64,000 bases of DNA from Vandiemenella viatica (taxonomy: Eukaryota > Arthropoda > Insecta > Orthoptera > Morabidae): NCBI GenBank assembly GCA_031002005.1, contig JARYHS010009186.1:249235894-249299893 (forward strand), written 5' to 3'. Of the stretch, positions 42,388 to 54,109 are shown piece by piece. Under the pieces are notes generated by a model. The model saw only the letters and a list, made by a program, of their open reading frames with translations, was not told the DNA's origin and ran no database searches. Within the stretch, counting starts at the first letter, position 1, and each line of letters begins with the position of its first letter. The position numbers and the translations under genes are program-made.

Positions 42388-43809
42388 TGTAATAAACACA
42401 ATCTTGGGTGCTCCAGAGTGAATATCAGTTGCATAAAAAGGGAGGGGGGATTTATAATTAAATCCTGAAAAATGAAAAATACATATAATAATGATGCTAT
42501 AAGGGGATCTAATAGGTTACTAACTAGAACCATGAATTTCAGACACAAAATAAAACCTCATTTATTGAGTCTTATGGCCTTACAAGGTCGGGTAGTAATT
42601 AACGTTACGTTAAACACAATTAGATCAGCAAAAACAAGCAATACCCGACGTTTACAATTCGCCGGAGTAAGCAAACAAAACTGAATGAAATATCTCAAAC
42701 AAGTAATAAAAACAGCAAAGTTAACATTGAAATCACATGGCAACACAGGCCATCAAATTGAAGCTAACATTTTACTGTACAAAGGAAAATCCCAGGGGGC
42801 GCCGTATAAAGTGAATGAAAAGCATCAAAATTGAATTAACAAACAGCAAGATGCTTAAAAAAAATTGAATTGAAATATAAATCCAGCTAGCTCAGAATTT
42901 AAGTGGCGGGAGCAGAGTCTTAACCCAGGCGTCGCTTAAGGGCACATAAGTCTGTTAAAAATCCACTGGATAGTGACCGTCGTTTCTGGTACATTACCAT
43001 AGTATCATCGCCGTGATGGTGAGCGACAAACACAATGCCACTGCAGCAATGGAAGCTAAATAAGCGGCTACGACCGCGTTATTAGCATAACTTCCAATAA
43101 TGGCAAGCACGCCACTCAACATCTCGCTTTCCAAAGCAAGAAATGATCAACCACAATGATCATCAGAAAGCGTGCCGGCTAGCACGTCTGTTCACCAGCT
43201 CGTCTTGGACCCAAGTCACGTCCGTCATCAGCTCGTCTTGGACAGAAGTGTTCTCAAAAATGGCTCCTTCCTCTTCCTCGGCTAGTTGCTCGCCACATGC
43301 AAAAGAACTCCACGGAATTAGTATTGTAGCCCCCAATAAATGTTCAGGATTGGCTAGCTACACATTTCCGTCGTCACGTGTTTAATATCACGCGTCGCAT
43401 TCGCTGACTCCTTCGCGCGTTTCCTACTTGGCCTTCGGGATAGCGGCAAGGTGGGGTAGTTCGTTGACCGAATTCCAACGGGACTCAAGCCGGGCTGGCC
43501 CGGCGTCACCTTGTCGCCTCGCCTGCTCCATTGTTCCACCCTCAACGGTCGAAATGGCAGTCTCTAGCCTTCAATATTTAAGCGTTCGAGCCATGCGTTT
43601 ACAGAAAAATTATTTATAATAAACTATACCTTTGGCCGCCCTGGTTTAAACATACATTTAACCTATCCAGACAACCCTCATTATTTATAATTTACACGTT
43701 CCAAGATTAAATAATTAATAAACTGAATATAATAAAAAGGAAAAAAGAAAGAAATATGAATATAATTAATAATGATTTGATTATATTCATTGTGGGTGAC
43801 GCTGTCACA
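42388..43809 (-). repeat. Gypsy 5' LTR
   Basis: TGTAATAA to CTGTCACA on the plus strand, so TG...CA on both strands. Closely similar to 36,484-37,937; a third, partial copy is at 45,253-45,557 after the gap. Confidence 0.88.
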
Positions 43810-44252
43810 CCAAAAGATACACTTATGAATCATTATGTAAGACATTATATGATTCAGTAAGATCTAAAATGCACATATAAAATGTAAGTTCCGTAAATAA
43901 AACTATAATTTATCAAATTTATTGTTTTCTGAAAAAAAAAAACAATTTAGAAAAAAAAACAGGGTGCTAGGTCTTTTTTCATGTTTATTTTTTCACAAAG
44001 CTGAAAAAAAAAATATTTTTTTTTCAATTTACAACACTAGTCCCAATCGACAGGGGCAATCCGGCAGGGACCCTGCAGATTGCCACGTTAGTAGGCTAAT
44101 GTGTATGTTGCTCCCGATTCGGGGAGATCGGCAGAGCCCGACAAACAATTTGGCAGATTGTCCGGCAGACAGGGAGCAAATTGAGACGTGCGAAGCGCTA
44201 TTACAACGATTGGGACAATTTCGGCTCAGTAGGCTTTGAGCAGCGAGCGAGT
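43508..44252. repeat. Contig-end segment duplicated across the gap
   Basis: 745 bp (end of the LTR plus 443 bp of flank) that reappear at 45,253-45,994 in the same order and orientation. Differences are mostly small indels in A or T runs and one ~12-bp length difference near 43,970. Confidence 0.92.
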
Positions 44253-45252
44253 NNNNNNNNNNNNNNNNNNNNNNNNNNNNNNNNNNNNNNNNNNNNNNNN
44301 NNNNNNNNNNNNNNNNNNNNNNNNNNNNNNNNNNNNNNNNNNNNNNNNNNNNNNNNNNNNNNNNNNNNNNNNNNNNNNNNNNNNNNNNNNNNNNNNNNNN
44401 NNNNNNNNNNNNNNNNNNNNNNNNNNNNNNNNNNNNNNNNNNNNNNNNNNNNNNNNNNNNNNNNNNNNNNNNNNNNNNNNNNNNNNNNNNNNNNNNNNNN
44501 NNNNNNNNNNNNNNNNNNNNNNNNNNNNNNNNNNNNNNNNNNNNNNNNNNNNNNNNNNNNNNNNNNNNNNNNNNNNNNNNNNNNNNNNNNNNNNNNNNNN
44601 NNNNNNNNNNNNNNNNNNNNNNNNNNNNNNNNNNNNNNNNNNNNNNNNNNNNNNNNNNNNNNNNNNNNNNNNNNNNNNNNNNNNNNNNNNNNNNNNNNNN
44701 NNNNNNNNNNNNNNNNNNNNNNNNNNNNNNNNNNNNNNNNNNNNNNNNNNNNNNNNNNNNNNNNNNNNNNNNNNNNNNNNNNNNNNNNNNNNNNNNNNNN
44801 NNNNNNNNNNNNNNNNNNNNNNNNNNNNNNNNNNNNNNNNNNNNNNNNNNNNNNNNNNNNNNNNNNNNNNNNNNNNNNNNNNNNNNNNNNNNNNNNNNNN
44901 NNNNNNNNNNNNNNNNNNNNNNNNNNNNNNNNNNNNNNNNNNNNNNNNNNNNNNNNNNNNNNNNNNNNNNNNNNNNNNNNNNNNNNNNNNNNNNNNNNNN
45001 NNNNNNNNNNNNNNNNNNNNNNNNNNNNNNNNNNNNNNNNNNNNNNNNNNNNNNNNNNNNNNNNNNNNNNNNNNNNNNNNNNNNNNNNNNNNNNNNNNNN
45101 NNNNNNNNNNNNNNNNNNNNNNNNNNNNNNNNNNNNNNNNNNNNNNNNNNNNNNNNNNNNNNNNNNNNNNNNNNNNNNNNNNNNNNNNNNNNNNNNNNNN
45201 NNNNNNNNNNNNNNNNNNNNNNNNNNNNNNNNNNNNNNNNNNNNNNNNNNNN
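44253..45252. other. Assembly gap, exactly 1,000 N
   Basis: A round-number placeholder. Very long open frames that cross it have no meaning. Confidence 0.99.
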
Positions 45253-45994
45253 ACCTTGTCGCCTCGCCTGCTCCATTGTTCCACCCTCAACGGTCGAAAT
45301 GGCAGTCTCTAGCCTTCAATATTTAAGCGTTCTGAGCCATGCGTCTACAGAAAATTAATTTATAATAAACTATACCTTTGGCCGCCCTGGTTTAAACATA
45401 CATTTAACCTATCCAGACAACCCTCATTATTTATAATTTATTTACACGTTCCAAGATTAAATAATTAATAAACTTGAATATAATAAAAAAAAGGAAAAAA
45501 AGAAAGAAATATGAATATAATTAATAATGACTTGATTATATTCATTGTGGGTGACGCTGTCACACCACAAGATACACTTATGAATCATTATGTAAGACAT
45601 TATATGATTCAGTAAGATCTAAAATGCACATATAAAATGTAAGTTCCGTAAATAAAACTATAATTTATCAAATTTATTGTTTTCTGAAAAAAAAACAAAT
45701 TTAGAAAAAAAAACAGGGTGCTAGGGTTTTTTTTTCACAAAGCTGAAAAAAAACAATTTTTTTTTTCAATTTACAACACTAGTCCCAATCGACAGGGGCA
45801 ATCCGGCAGGGACCCTGCAGATTGCCACGTTAGTAGGCTAATGTGTATGTTTGCTCCCGATATCGGGAGATCGGCAGAGCCCGACAAACAATTTGCAGAT
45901 TGTCCGGCAGACAGGGAGCAAATTGAGACGTGCGAAGCGCTATTACAACGATTGGGACAATTTCGGCTCAGTAGGCTTTGAGCAGCGAGCGAGT
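45253..45994. repeat. Second copy of the contig-end segment
   Basis: 742 bp equivalent to 43,508-44,252. Its LTR part is closer to the 3' LTR (for example GCGTTCTGAGCCATGCGTCT) than the left copy is, suggesting sequencing errors at the left contig end. Confidence 0.92.
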
Positions 45995-46910
45995 GCGTTT
46001 CGTGCCATTGGTTGTTTATATCGTCAGAAATGTCTAAAGAGAAATAGGTGTGAACTAATATTTTTGAAGTTTATAAATATATATCCCGTAGTTATGGGAC
46101 AAATACAATAAAAATTACCTGAACCGCAACATGCAGGAAGAAGGATTTTGAGTTTTGCTAGAAATTTACTGAGAATTGGACCAGGAAGGAACAGTTGCTG
46201 TTCTGAAAAATAAAATAAAAAAATGTGCGAACAACTTGCTGGAGTGAATTAAAAAAGGTAAGCAAAGGCTCAAATTCCTAAGTAATTATTTTATGAAATG
46301 TAAGTGCATAATTATATTTATTGCAGCTAACATTTCTTTGAGGAACATAAGGGTAATAGATAAAAGAACAAAAATAAATAAGTTTTGCTATAAATGTTTT
46401 TATTGAATATTTTTCGATTTAAATTATTTTAAAGAAAACGTAACAGATTGGTTTTTGCAAATTGATTTCATTGTTAAGCATTTGTGATAAAATCAGTGAA
46501 CTAAATTTCAAATCTTCATAGCTTTGATCACTTGTAAAAAATGCAGAGTAACGATTAACCGTTCTCTGGCATTTATGCTTTCAAGCATTAATGTATTTTT
46601 CTTTTTTGAGGGGTCACTAGGCTGTGTATCTCGTCAAAACTTTCAGAATTCACTCTCAGAAAATTCGTAAAATCTTTCGGTTCTAGGGTACTCAAAATGT
46701 TAATATGGGATAGTTTTTCTTCTTAATAAAAACCACTTTTTCACCCAATATCATCTTTTTCTTTTATTACAAACTGCAAACTCTTTGTTGTTTTGAAAGA
46801 GCCATTGTTAAGCGCTTAAGTCTATCAGCCACGCGATCACAATGTAAACTAAAATCGGGAGCGAAATTGTTACGTGAGGAGCCGACAGATTGCCCCTGCC
46901 GATTGGGACT
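45781..46910. mobile_element. TIR element, unclassified
   Basis: The left end AGTCCCAATCGACAGGGGCA and the right end, reverse-complemented, AGTCCCAATCGGCAGGGGCA match over about 23 bp with one mismatch. The interior (1.1 kb) holds further GATCGGCAG/CTCCCGAT motifs near both ends and no coding sequence. No clear target duplication. The left end is also present before the gap (44,041-44,252) because of the assembly duplication. Confidence 0.7.
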
Positions 46911-46920
46911 AAAAATCGGG

Positions 46921-47010
46921 TCGTTTGTAGGCGGTGTAACAAACCAGGTTTGAATTCGAGCAGGGCATAAGTCCTTCCCCTCACTCCTCACCGTCATCAT
47001 TCGCACTCCG
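46921..47010 (+). repeat. Possible SINE head, family D
   Basis: GGCGGTGTAACAAACCAGGT then TTTGAATTCGAGCAGGGCAT and CCTCACTCCTCACCGTCATC; shares order with 1,985-2,060. The B-box resemblance (GGTTTGAATTC) is imperfect. Confidence 0.35.
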
Positions 47011-47427
47011 ATCGAGAAAACAAAATTTCTTACTAAAGCGCTGTGTGGTTAGCTTTGGTGTTCAGGTAGGAGACTCCAACTGTAGTCGGACCCTTTGGCG
47101 CTTTCACCCTACTGGACCTGCTTTTACCGAGGTATAGCGCGTGAAAGTTTGTGGGGATTAGTGTTTCTCCGTCTCCCTCACTTCCGAATCAGAGCAAACG
47201 GAAATGCGAAGAGCTCTCTTGCCGTCCGTATGAGGAGGCCCCGTAGGATGGGTGGTAATGGCACAAACACGGTTAAAAGGGAAATTAAGAAATCCACCAA
47301 TCACCAAACCGATACAATCTGTAATAGTGGTGCAAATAAAAATTTGATATTTACAATATTAATTCGTTAGTTTGTGAATTAGACGTTACTGAATCGAAGT
47401 AATATAAATTGTCAAAATACTTGAAAA
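47011..47427. other. No gene seen
   Basis: Unremarkable spacer; a 91-codon open frame at 47,095-47,370 has no motif. Confidence 0.45.
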
Positions 47428-48234
47428 TAGGCTTGAGCAAAATATATCGATGTATCGAAATATCGATATGTTTTCATAAAATAATCGATAATTATCGTCG
47501 ATACTTTATTCTCGGTATACAAAAAATAGATATTTTATTTGGAGTACCAATTTTAAATACCAATTAGATATTTTTGTACAAACGCAAATCAGTATCCAAT
47601 TTCATGTGTTGCGTATATATTGGATAAATATTCGTAGAAATCTGATCTGAATGCATCTTAAAAAAGAAGTGAATTCGTCGTAATTTAACAGATTTTCAAC
47701 AACGGTTAACAGGTTAGAAAGATGTTAAATTTTTACGTGTATATGTTAATGTCAACGTCATTTCTTGGTCAACAGATTTGCATGTTAACGGTTAGATTAT
47801 TATTTTTATCAAGTTGATTAAGCATCCGTGTTGCCAAGTTGAGGGTTGACGCAAATTAAGTTTTGAATTGCTTTTTTCATTGATGAATAGAAGTTAATGC
47901 GTTGACGAGTATCTGATATGCCAAGCCGTTTCCGTGTCGCCCGAATAAGTGACTTCTGCAGTTAACTTGGGGGCACCCGACAACAGGAGTAGAATGACGG
48001 GGGAACATATAAAACAGAGAGTTATTTTGATGTCTGCATCAGATGAATACTGGTTTGATTGATTGCGAAAGTAGATAAATTAATAAATGTTTCTATAATT
48101 TCAACAGTAGCTTTAATTTTCCTAATTTTCTTAAATATTTTGATGTATTTTGGGAATCGATATTTCTTCTCGATAGATATCGATATCGTTTGCAATTATC
48201 GATACCATATAGTTTTTTCATTAGCCCATCCTTA
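47428..48234. mobile_element. hAT-type non-autonomous element with ATCGAT-rich ends
   Basis: 807 bp with a perfect 8-bp duplication CTTGAAAA (47,420-47,427 and 48,235-48,242). Ends are TAGGCTTGAGC and, reverse-complemented, TAAGGATGGGC, a common hAT terminus. Subterminal DNA is crowded with TATCGATA-type palindromes (47,443-47,505 and 48,157-48,205), candidate transposase-binding sites. No coding sequence. Confidence 0.9.
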
Positions 48235-48333
48235 CTTGAAAAAATAAAAAATAGATTAACATTGCACAGGGGTAACGCAATTTACGGTAAACGGTATCGA
48301 ACTTGCATTGATCTATAAAACAAGTAACCACGT

Positions 48334-49645
48334 TTTTTTATTATTTATTTGTTATTTCATTTCCCCACACATGGGGATGGGCTGGCAGTGGGTGACGCCC
48401 GCTCTTCAGCCTACATTTTTTATTACAAGTCTGGTCTATTTGTTATAATTTATCATTCTTACAATGGTTCACAGTATACTTTGTATATGTTACAATACAT
48501 ATTTTAATATATAGCTTTTATAATGTTGTACAATTTTATTTTACTTTTAAAACTTTTTGCACACAGTTTTAAGATTGCCGGATTGTTCCATAATAGATTT
48601 TATTAATTCTGGTATTTCATTTTCTTATGTGACTGACAGTTATGATTGAAATGAAGGGTATATTTCTGGTCGGATGTGTTGATTGGGTGTAGGGAGGCTA
48701 TTGAAGTTTCTATTGTTTAATGTGTGTAGTGTGTAGTGTGTAGAGGTGGAGAGCTGGTGGTATATATTTGTGATATGGTTTTAGTGCGTCTGGAGTTTTG
48801 ATATGTGGAGTGGAGAGTGGGTTGTGTGTGTTGTTTCTGCGTACTGTGAAGGATATTCTGAGGCGTTCGAGAAAGAGGTGCGGAAAGGATATTTTATCGT
48901 ACAGGGTGTGGTTTGGGAAGGGTAGGCGGATTCTGTAAGCGAGGCGGAGTGCATGGCGTTCTATTATTTGCAGTGCCTTGTAATGGGCTGGGCATGCGGA
49001 TATCCAAGCGGTGTTGGCATATGTTAAAATAGGTCTTACTAATGTTTTATACGTATGGAGTACAGTCCCGGCGTTTAGACCCCACCTATGTCCTTTCAGT
49101 CTTTTTATCAAGTTAAGTCGTGTTTTAGCTTTGTATTTGATCGTCTTTAGGTGGGCAGTCCAAGTCAGTTGGCGGTCTAGCGTCAATCCAGATATTTGAC
49201 TGTTTTTGTTAGATTAATATGTTTGCCGTAGATTGTAATGTTAAAGTCATGTTGTCTAAATCGTCTTGTAGTTCGTCCAAAAATTATTGCTTGCGTCTTT
49301 TGTGGATTGAGTGTCAGTATCCATTTGTTACACCATTCTATAAAGCTGTGTAAGTGTTTTTGTAATGCTTTGGCGGATTGATGAAGGTTATTGCAGCAAG
49401 CGAGGTAGGCGGTGTCGTCGGCGAATTGTAAGAGGTAGATGGAAGAGAGTGGTTGGGGAATATCAGCTGTGTACAATAGGAAAAGGAGTGGGGAAAGGAC
49501 GGAACCTTGAGGCACACCAGCATTTGGAGTAAAGTGCCTGGAACGGGATTTATTAATGATGACGTAGACTTGTCGGTTAGTAAGGAAGGATGCAATAAGG
49601 CGGACACAGGATAGTGGTAGAGCGTACAACTGTAGTTTAAATAAT
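48334..49645 (-). mobile_element. 5'-truncated jockey-group LINE
   Basis: 1,312 bp bounded by the 11-bp duplication AGTAACCACGT (48,323-48,333 and 49,646-49,656). The A-rich 3' end lies at the left (T run at 48,334-48,339 and ATT repeats). It carries the second half of ORF2. Truncation at 49,645 falls inside the reverse transcriptase. Confidence 0.93.
48710..49629 (-). pseudogene. Jockey-group LINE reverse transcriptase, one frameshift
   Basis: The first 148 codons (49,629-49,183) hold RT motif 4 (PNAGVPQGSVLSPLLFLLYT), the active-site motif LLQFADDTAYLACC, and the following motifs (EWCNKWILTLNPQKTQAIIF, VKYLD). A one-base loss near 49,185 ends the frame. The next 158 codons (49,186-48,710) continue with LDRQLTWTAHL, RLNLIKRLKGHRWGLNAGTV and LVRPILTYANTAWISACPAH, the thumb and C-terminal region. 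Apart from the single frameshift the sequence is well preserved. Confidence 0.92.
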
Positions 49646-49811
49646 AGTAACCACGTGTTCCTTGGGATTCATTATATCCTAAGCAGTACACGCTTCGACT
49701 GCGAGAAACAACTTAGGTTTCACTGACCACGATCCATCATGGATAAAATATTATTGAAATTGTCGACAAAATAGTATCAATTTTTGACGAACGCGGTTTA
49801 CGCACAAACTA

Positions 49812-51545
49812 TTGACCGGATTTAGTTACTTCAGGCAGTCGCCGATTTCATCGTACGACCGGCACTGTATTAGTTCTTCAACTCCTCAACTCTCTCGCTA
49901 TGGCAGACACAGCTGCATCTATTGTCGCCTCCAGGATGCCTGTGCAGACTGGCACTACCAAGTCTACTCGTTCGTGCCCACCTGTCAGTGCCAAGGCAGA
50001 CTCCCCTGCACCCACTCGCGCCTCCGAGACGCCCTTGCAGACTGCCACGACTAAGAAAGTGAAATCGAGGAGGAAATGCATTGCAGCTGGCGCCATCCCA
50101 CGGGAAGTAGGCATCTGAACGGAGGTCTCGCACCTTCCTTCTGGAGCTACTGAACGAGTCGTGGAAGGCGTCAGACCAGAAGTTGCGACGCCGCTACCTT
50201 CGAGCAGGCCCTGACTAGCCGCGGGCACTACCATCTCGCCAAGAATTACCCCCCTGTGGCAGTCGTGGTGTGGCCGGAGACACTTGTGTTTCCAACCCCA
50301 CTGGCCAGCGACTTCGACTGGGAAGAGATTACACCAAAAGAAGATTCAAGACCCTCGCCTTCGATCCAGCTACCGGCTGAAATTTCAAGACGACGCCGAT
50401 AAGGGAAACTACATCGCCCTCACAAAAAGGCGAAACATCACCGCAAAACACCCATTCGTTCTCGCCTGAGTCACCACCAGCAGACTCCCCTCCATTAAGG
50501 GAAGGCCCAGTACACCTATCTCCGTCAACTATGCAGGGAACGCGACTTGCTGGCTCTGCTGCAGCGTAACATGAAGCTGCCCTTGTTCAGCTGCCGCGAT
50601 TCGCTTCAGTCATCCAGATCCTTCAGCAAAGCTCCATGTCATATAACACCATGACTCCAGGTCGCATGAAGAAAAAGTTAGATGCCATCATGCAGTCAAC
50701 AGACAAACCAACGACCGCAGCGAAGCCGCCCTCACGTATACTGGTCGCAGTGCTTCAAGTGCCAAAACTTCTGGCACAACGCCAGCGAATGCACTAAACC
50801 TGCCAGGTGTGTTCGCTGTTGAGGCGGTCACGAACTCGTCGCCTGCAAGAAACCCCGCGGTGAACCCACTTGCTGCAATTGCGGGTCTGGGCACGCAGCT
50901 TCTTACAGAGGTTGTAAATCATGAAAGCTACAACGTATGAGGCACCCACAGCAGCGACGCGGGACCACTACAAGCACACAAGACTCCAGGGCCTCGCCGG
51001 CGGAGACCACTCGCCATCATGCAACTGTCATCAGCAGTCCTCAGCAGAGAAATAGTCTCCGTCACCTTGTATCCAGCCGTACCGTGCTCCAGAGCCTCCC
51101 AACCGTTCAACAGCCACTAGAAGGAAGAAGTTGCGGACACAGAAGAGGACCTATGCAGGGGAGCTCAACAGCGGCAACAGTCGACGACCTGCAGCGACCG
51201 GTCCAGAGCTACTTGCGACGGCGCAGCAGTTCGCCACTCACCGCCATCGACAACAGGCGGACTACACGAACTCCAAAAGCACAAGCTTAAGCTTCATAAT
51301 GCAGCTGCTTCACCAGCAAACCATGTTACCTACGGAAGTCAGAACAAGTTACGCCAATAACCTGACACCACCGTGAAGATGAACCAACATAGATGTCTTG
51401 AACCATTTAATTACTGCTGGAGGCAACGTCTTCTGACATTGTCCTCCACCCTCCACCTGCCTACAAAGAAAAGGCTGTGATAGTGCAGTATCATCGTATT
51501 AGTTCTTTTTCTTGCTTTAACTGTGACATACCCGGTTTAAGACAG
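49812..51545 (+). mobile_element. LINE with ORF1 but no ORF2
   Basis: A 5'-leader-like segment, a gag-like ORF1 (49,900-51,376), then directly about 150 bp resembling the 3' end of the LINE at 54,110-54,600 (GGAGGCAACGTCTTCTGACA versus GGAGGCAATGTCTTCGGACA on the other strand, then CCACCTGCCT). ORF2 is missing, so the copy appears internally deleted. No A-tail or target duplication was found. Confidence 0.65.
49900..51376 (+). pseudogene. Jockey-type LINE ORF1 (gag-like) with zinc knuckles
   Basis: Starts MADTAASIVASRMPVQTG, then a Thr/Ser/Pro-rich and basic segment. Around 50,750-50,920 three CCHC-type knuckles follow each other: QCFKCQNFWHNASECTKPA, RC(stop)GGHELVACKK after RCVRC, and TCCNCGSGHAASYRGC. 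It continues with YEAPTAATRDHYKHTRLQ. An in-frame TGA lies in the second knuckle (about 50,820) and several frame changes break the protein. The knuckles identify it as the RNA-binding ORF1p of jockey-group LINEs. Confidence 0.88.
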
Positions 51546-52299
51546 AGAGAGAGAGACCCGTAGTTAAACCCTTCTCGTGAGTAAAGTTGACGGCAGCAGC
51601 TTGTTTAAAAGACAAACATATCTCTCATACGTATTACGTAAGAATGTACGCGTAACATAACAACACTGCCAGTATCGTAAGCTGTAGTAGACCCGTCAAA
51701 CTCTACACCTACTGCTGCTGTGATGTACAATCTCTGACTGGCCCAGTTCCCGCCGAGCTTTAGGAGCAGTCAGACGTCTAATATCGTTGGTATTCAGCGA
51801 GCCAGCCGCTGCGACGGGCGTTATTGTTTCCGGGTCCAGCTGCCGAGACTCTTTCTTAGAAATTGTTTCCAATCGATATCGTGTTTCGCGGCTCGCATCG
51901 CAACTCCGTATCGACCGCGGCGCATGCGCGGAGCTGATGTCTCCTCTCTCTCCGACCGTCATTGTGTGTTTCAAATCACGCGTAACGAACGTTCTTCATA
52001 TTAAGAGGCAGTGATATTTATTCTCGTAATGGTTGAAACAGGTGGTAAAATGAAATATCGCAGAATCTATTTGCTGCGATGGCCTTTATGTGCTAATGCC
52101 TGATCTCTCGTGACAAATATCTGGAACTTTGTTTCTGCGCGCATGAACATGCTGTGAGATATAATACAAAGCTGTGGATTTGAACTAGATCCTAATATTC
52201 TTCCAATGAAATGAGTTTATTTTTCTCAGATCTGCAACTCGAAAAACACCACTGCGTTCAGTGCATATGGCTTTTTAATTTTTTTAAAAAATGTGTACC
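51546..52299. other. No gene seen
   Basis: Starts with a short (GA)n run; a GC-richer patch at 51,690-51,970 is open on both strands for 75-92 codons but shows no motif. Confidence 0.45.
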
Positions 52300-52425
52300 G
52301 AGTCTGATGGGTGAACGGTAAAGCTCTGGACATTTGGTTCAAAGATATGGATTCCCGAAGTCACTTCAGGCGAATTCCCCCCCCCCCCCCCAATCCCAAC
52401 CCTCCTATAATGACATCGATACCGA
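52300..52425 (+). repeat. SINE family A (old, deleted copy)
   Basis: GGGTGAACGGTAAAGCTCTG (A-box region), GATATGGATTCCCGAAGTCA, TTCAGGCGAATTCCC, a C run at 52,377-52,391 and ATAATGACATCGAT follow the family order with the middle missing. Confidence 0.6.
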
Positions 52426-52549
52426 AAGCCCTGACCGTAATATTTCGGACTCACTACCATGTGATCGAGCTAAGCGCCAATATTATCTCAGCACGGTTGC
52501 TGTGGAATTTACGAAACACTAAATTTTCTTATATGAACAGAATATGGAT

Positions 52550-53610
52550 GTAAAGGATATCCACATCCGCAAGTGCGGAACTTTCGCATGAAATCCTACC
52601 TCCGCTTCTGCAATGTTTAATGCGGATGTATAGCGGATATTTTGTTTATATTGCAGAATATTTTATTATTTTATCTTTATACGATATTCTGCCCATCGTA
52701 GCTTAACTAACAACAACGTGGTTCTTTTATTTTTACAATCTTGCAATAATAGTAACATTGAACTGCGCGGTGTTATTACCTAAGCGACGGATTTACTAGT
52801 TTGAACTTGCATGTAGAGTAAAGAGGGCTATTCCCAGTCCAACTTCTAGGACATCCGAGTAGAACTACTGCAGGATGCGCTCACCATTCACACTACTTGA
52901 AAACTTCCAGCAAAATGTTACAAGTAATCCTTTCCACTCGTACTTTCTCGCGGCACACCGTGTGTCCTTATCGCACACTCGCAGGATGTTTCCTCCAATC
53001 ATGAACCAACGCCATAGTTTGTTGGACGGCAAGGACCCGTGTTGGTTGTCTGGGAGTCCAACATCCAACACGTCCTGCGTGTAGTCTCGTAACGCCTATC
53101 ACGGGCCCATCGAGAGTCTTTTATCGGAAAATCGTATCATCGTGGGTCCTACCAGTTGGACTGTTAATGGGCCACTACTGTGGTGGAAAGGCGCGTGGCG
53201 GACAGGGATATGTGCGGTGGCGTGGCCTTGTGCTTGACGCTTGAATTAATTGAGCTGCGAACTCCGCAAAGTGCATACGACAAAGATTTTTTTAAGAGGC
53301 GTGTGTAGTTATGTAAATAATTTAATTCACTTGGGAAATCATTCCACGTTTTTTTGGTTTGAAAGATAAGGCAAAAAATAAATTAATAAGGCAGTATTAT
53401 ATGGAAATAGACTATACTTATGAAAAAATGTAGAATTTGGCATAAACATATACCTTTTGAATTTTAAATTTATTTTTTATAAAATATTAAAACCTAAATA
53501 ATTATAAATTTATTTTTCCTCCTCAGCTTCATCAAAACATCCGCATCCGAGGATGTCAAGCATCGAATATCCGCATCCGCAAATATAAAATCCGTTACAA
53601 CTTTAGAATA
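52550..53610. mobile_element. Possible hAT-like element with GCGGAT repeats
   Basis: GCGGATGTATAGCGGATATT near 52,621 and, in inverse orientation, AATATCCGCATCCGCAAATA near 53,567, plus further ATCCGCATCCG motifs. Clusters of GGATATCCG-like repeats near both ends are common in hAT elements. Exact termini and duplication were not found, and the interior has no transposase. Confidence 0.35.
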
Positions 53611-54109
53611 GAAGTAGGCACGGCTTGATCTATTACTTCTCGAAACGAGGCAAAGAAAATGGATATGAACAGCGGAAAGCAAGAAAGTTGTGTACTTCGT
53701 ACGGAAACAGTTGCCCCCATCTCCAGTTGTCCTTGTTTTAATATCTTTCTTTCGTAGTTTTATTCTGTATGTTTTAGTAATTAAAAAGTTGTGCGACTGT
53801 ATATTGGGCGAGTTTTTGATATTTTTAAGTTATTAATCCGAGTACATGAACCACACAGAGTGAGTACCTTCGGAGAGAAAGAGAAAAAAATATGGCGCGC
53901 GCGAGAAAGTGATTGTGTGTTTTAATAAATGCGCAGAAAAGTTGTACTGAAACGACTCGAGGAGAAAAAAATGTAGATGTGCACTTATATTGTTCAGGAA
54001 CGGTTATATGAACGGTTATTTATTTATCGTATGATTATTTAGCAAGTAACACAATAGGAAATGTACATATCACAAGCTTGTACAATTTCAAATCTCTAGA
54101 TCTAATTTT
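53611..54109. other. No gene seen
   Basis: AT-rich spacer without recognisable features. Confidence 0.5.

Larger units (their letters stand above)
36484..43809 (-). mobile_element. Ty3/gypsy retrotransposon, internally deleted
   Basis: Two about 1.4-kb LTRs (36,484-37,937 and 42,388-43,809) flank 4.45 kb encoding, on the minus strand, gag, a retropepsin and the tail of integrase. RT, RNase H and the integrase core are missing. A primer-binding site touches the 5' LTR. No target duplication was found. The LTRs differ by scattered indels, so it is not brand new. Confidence 0.92.

Noticed and set aside
36484..43809. Target-site duplication of the gypsy element
   Set aside because: Flanks (TAGAT on the left, CCAAAAG on the right) do not match; a short AGAT near 43,815 is not adjacent to the LTR end.
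44029..45326. Very long open frames around 44-45 kb
   Set aside because: They consist mainly of N.
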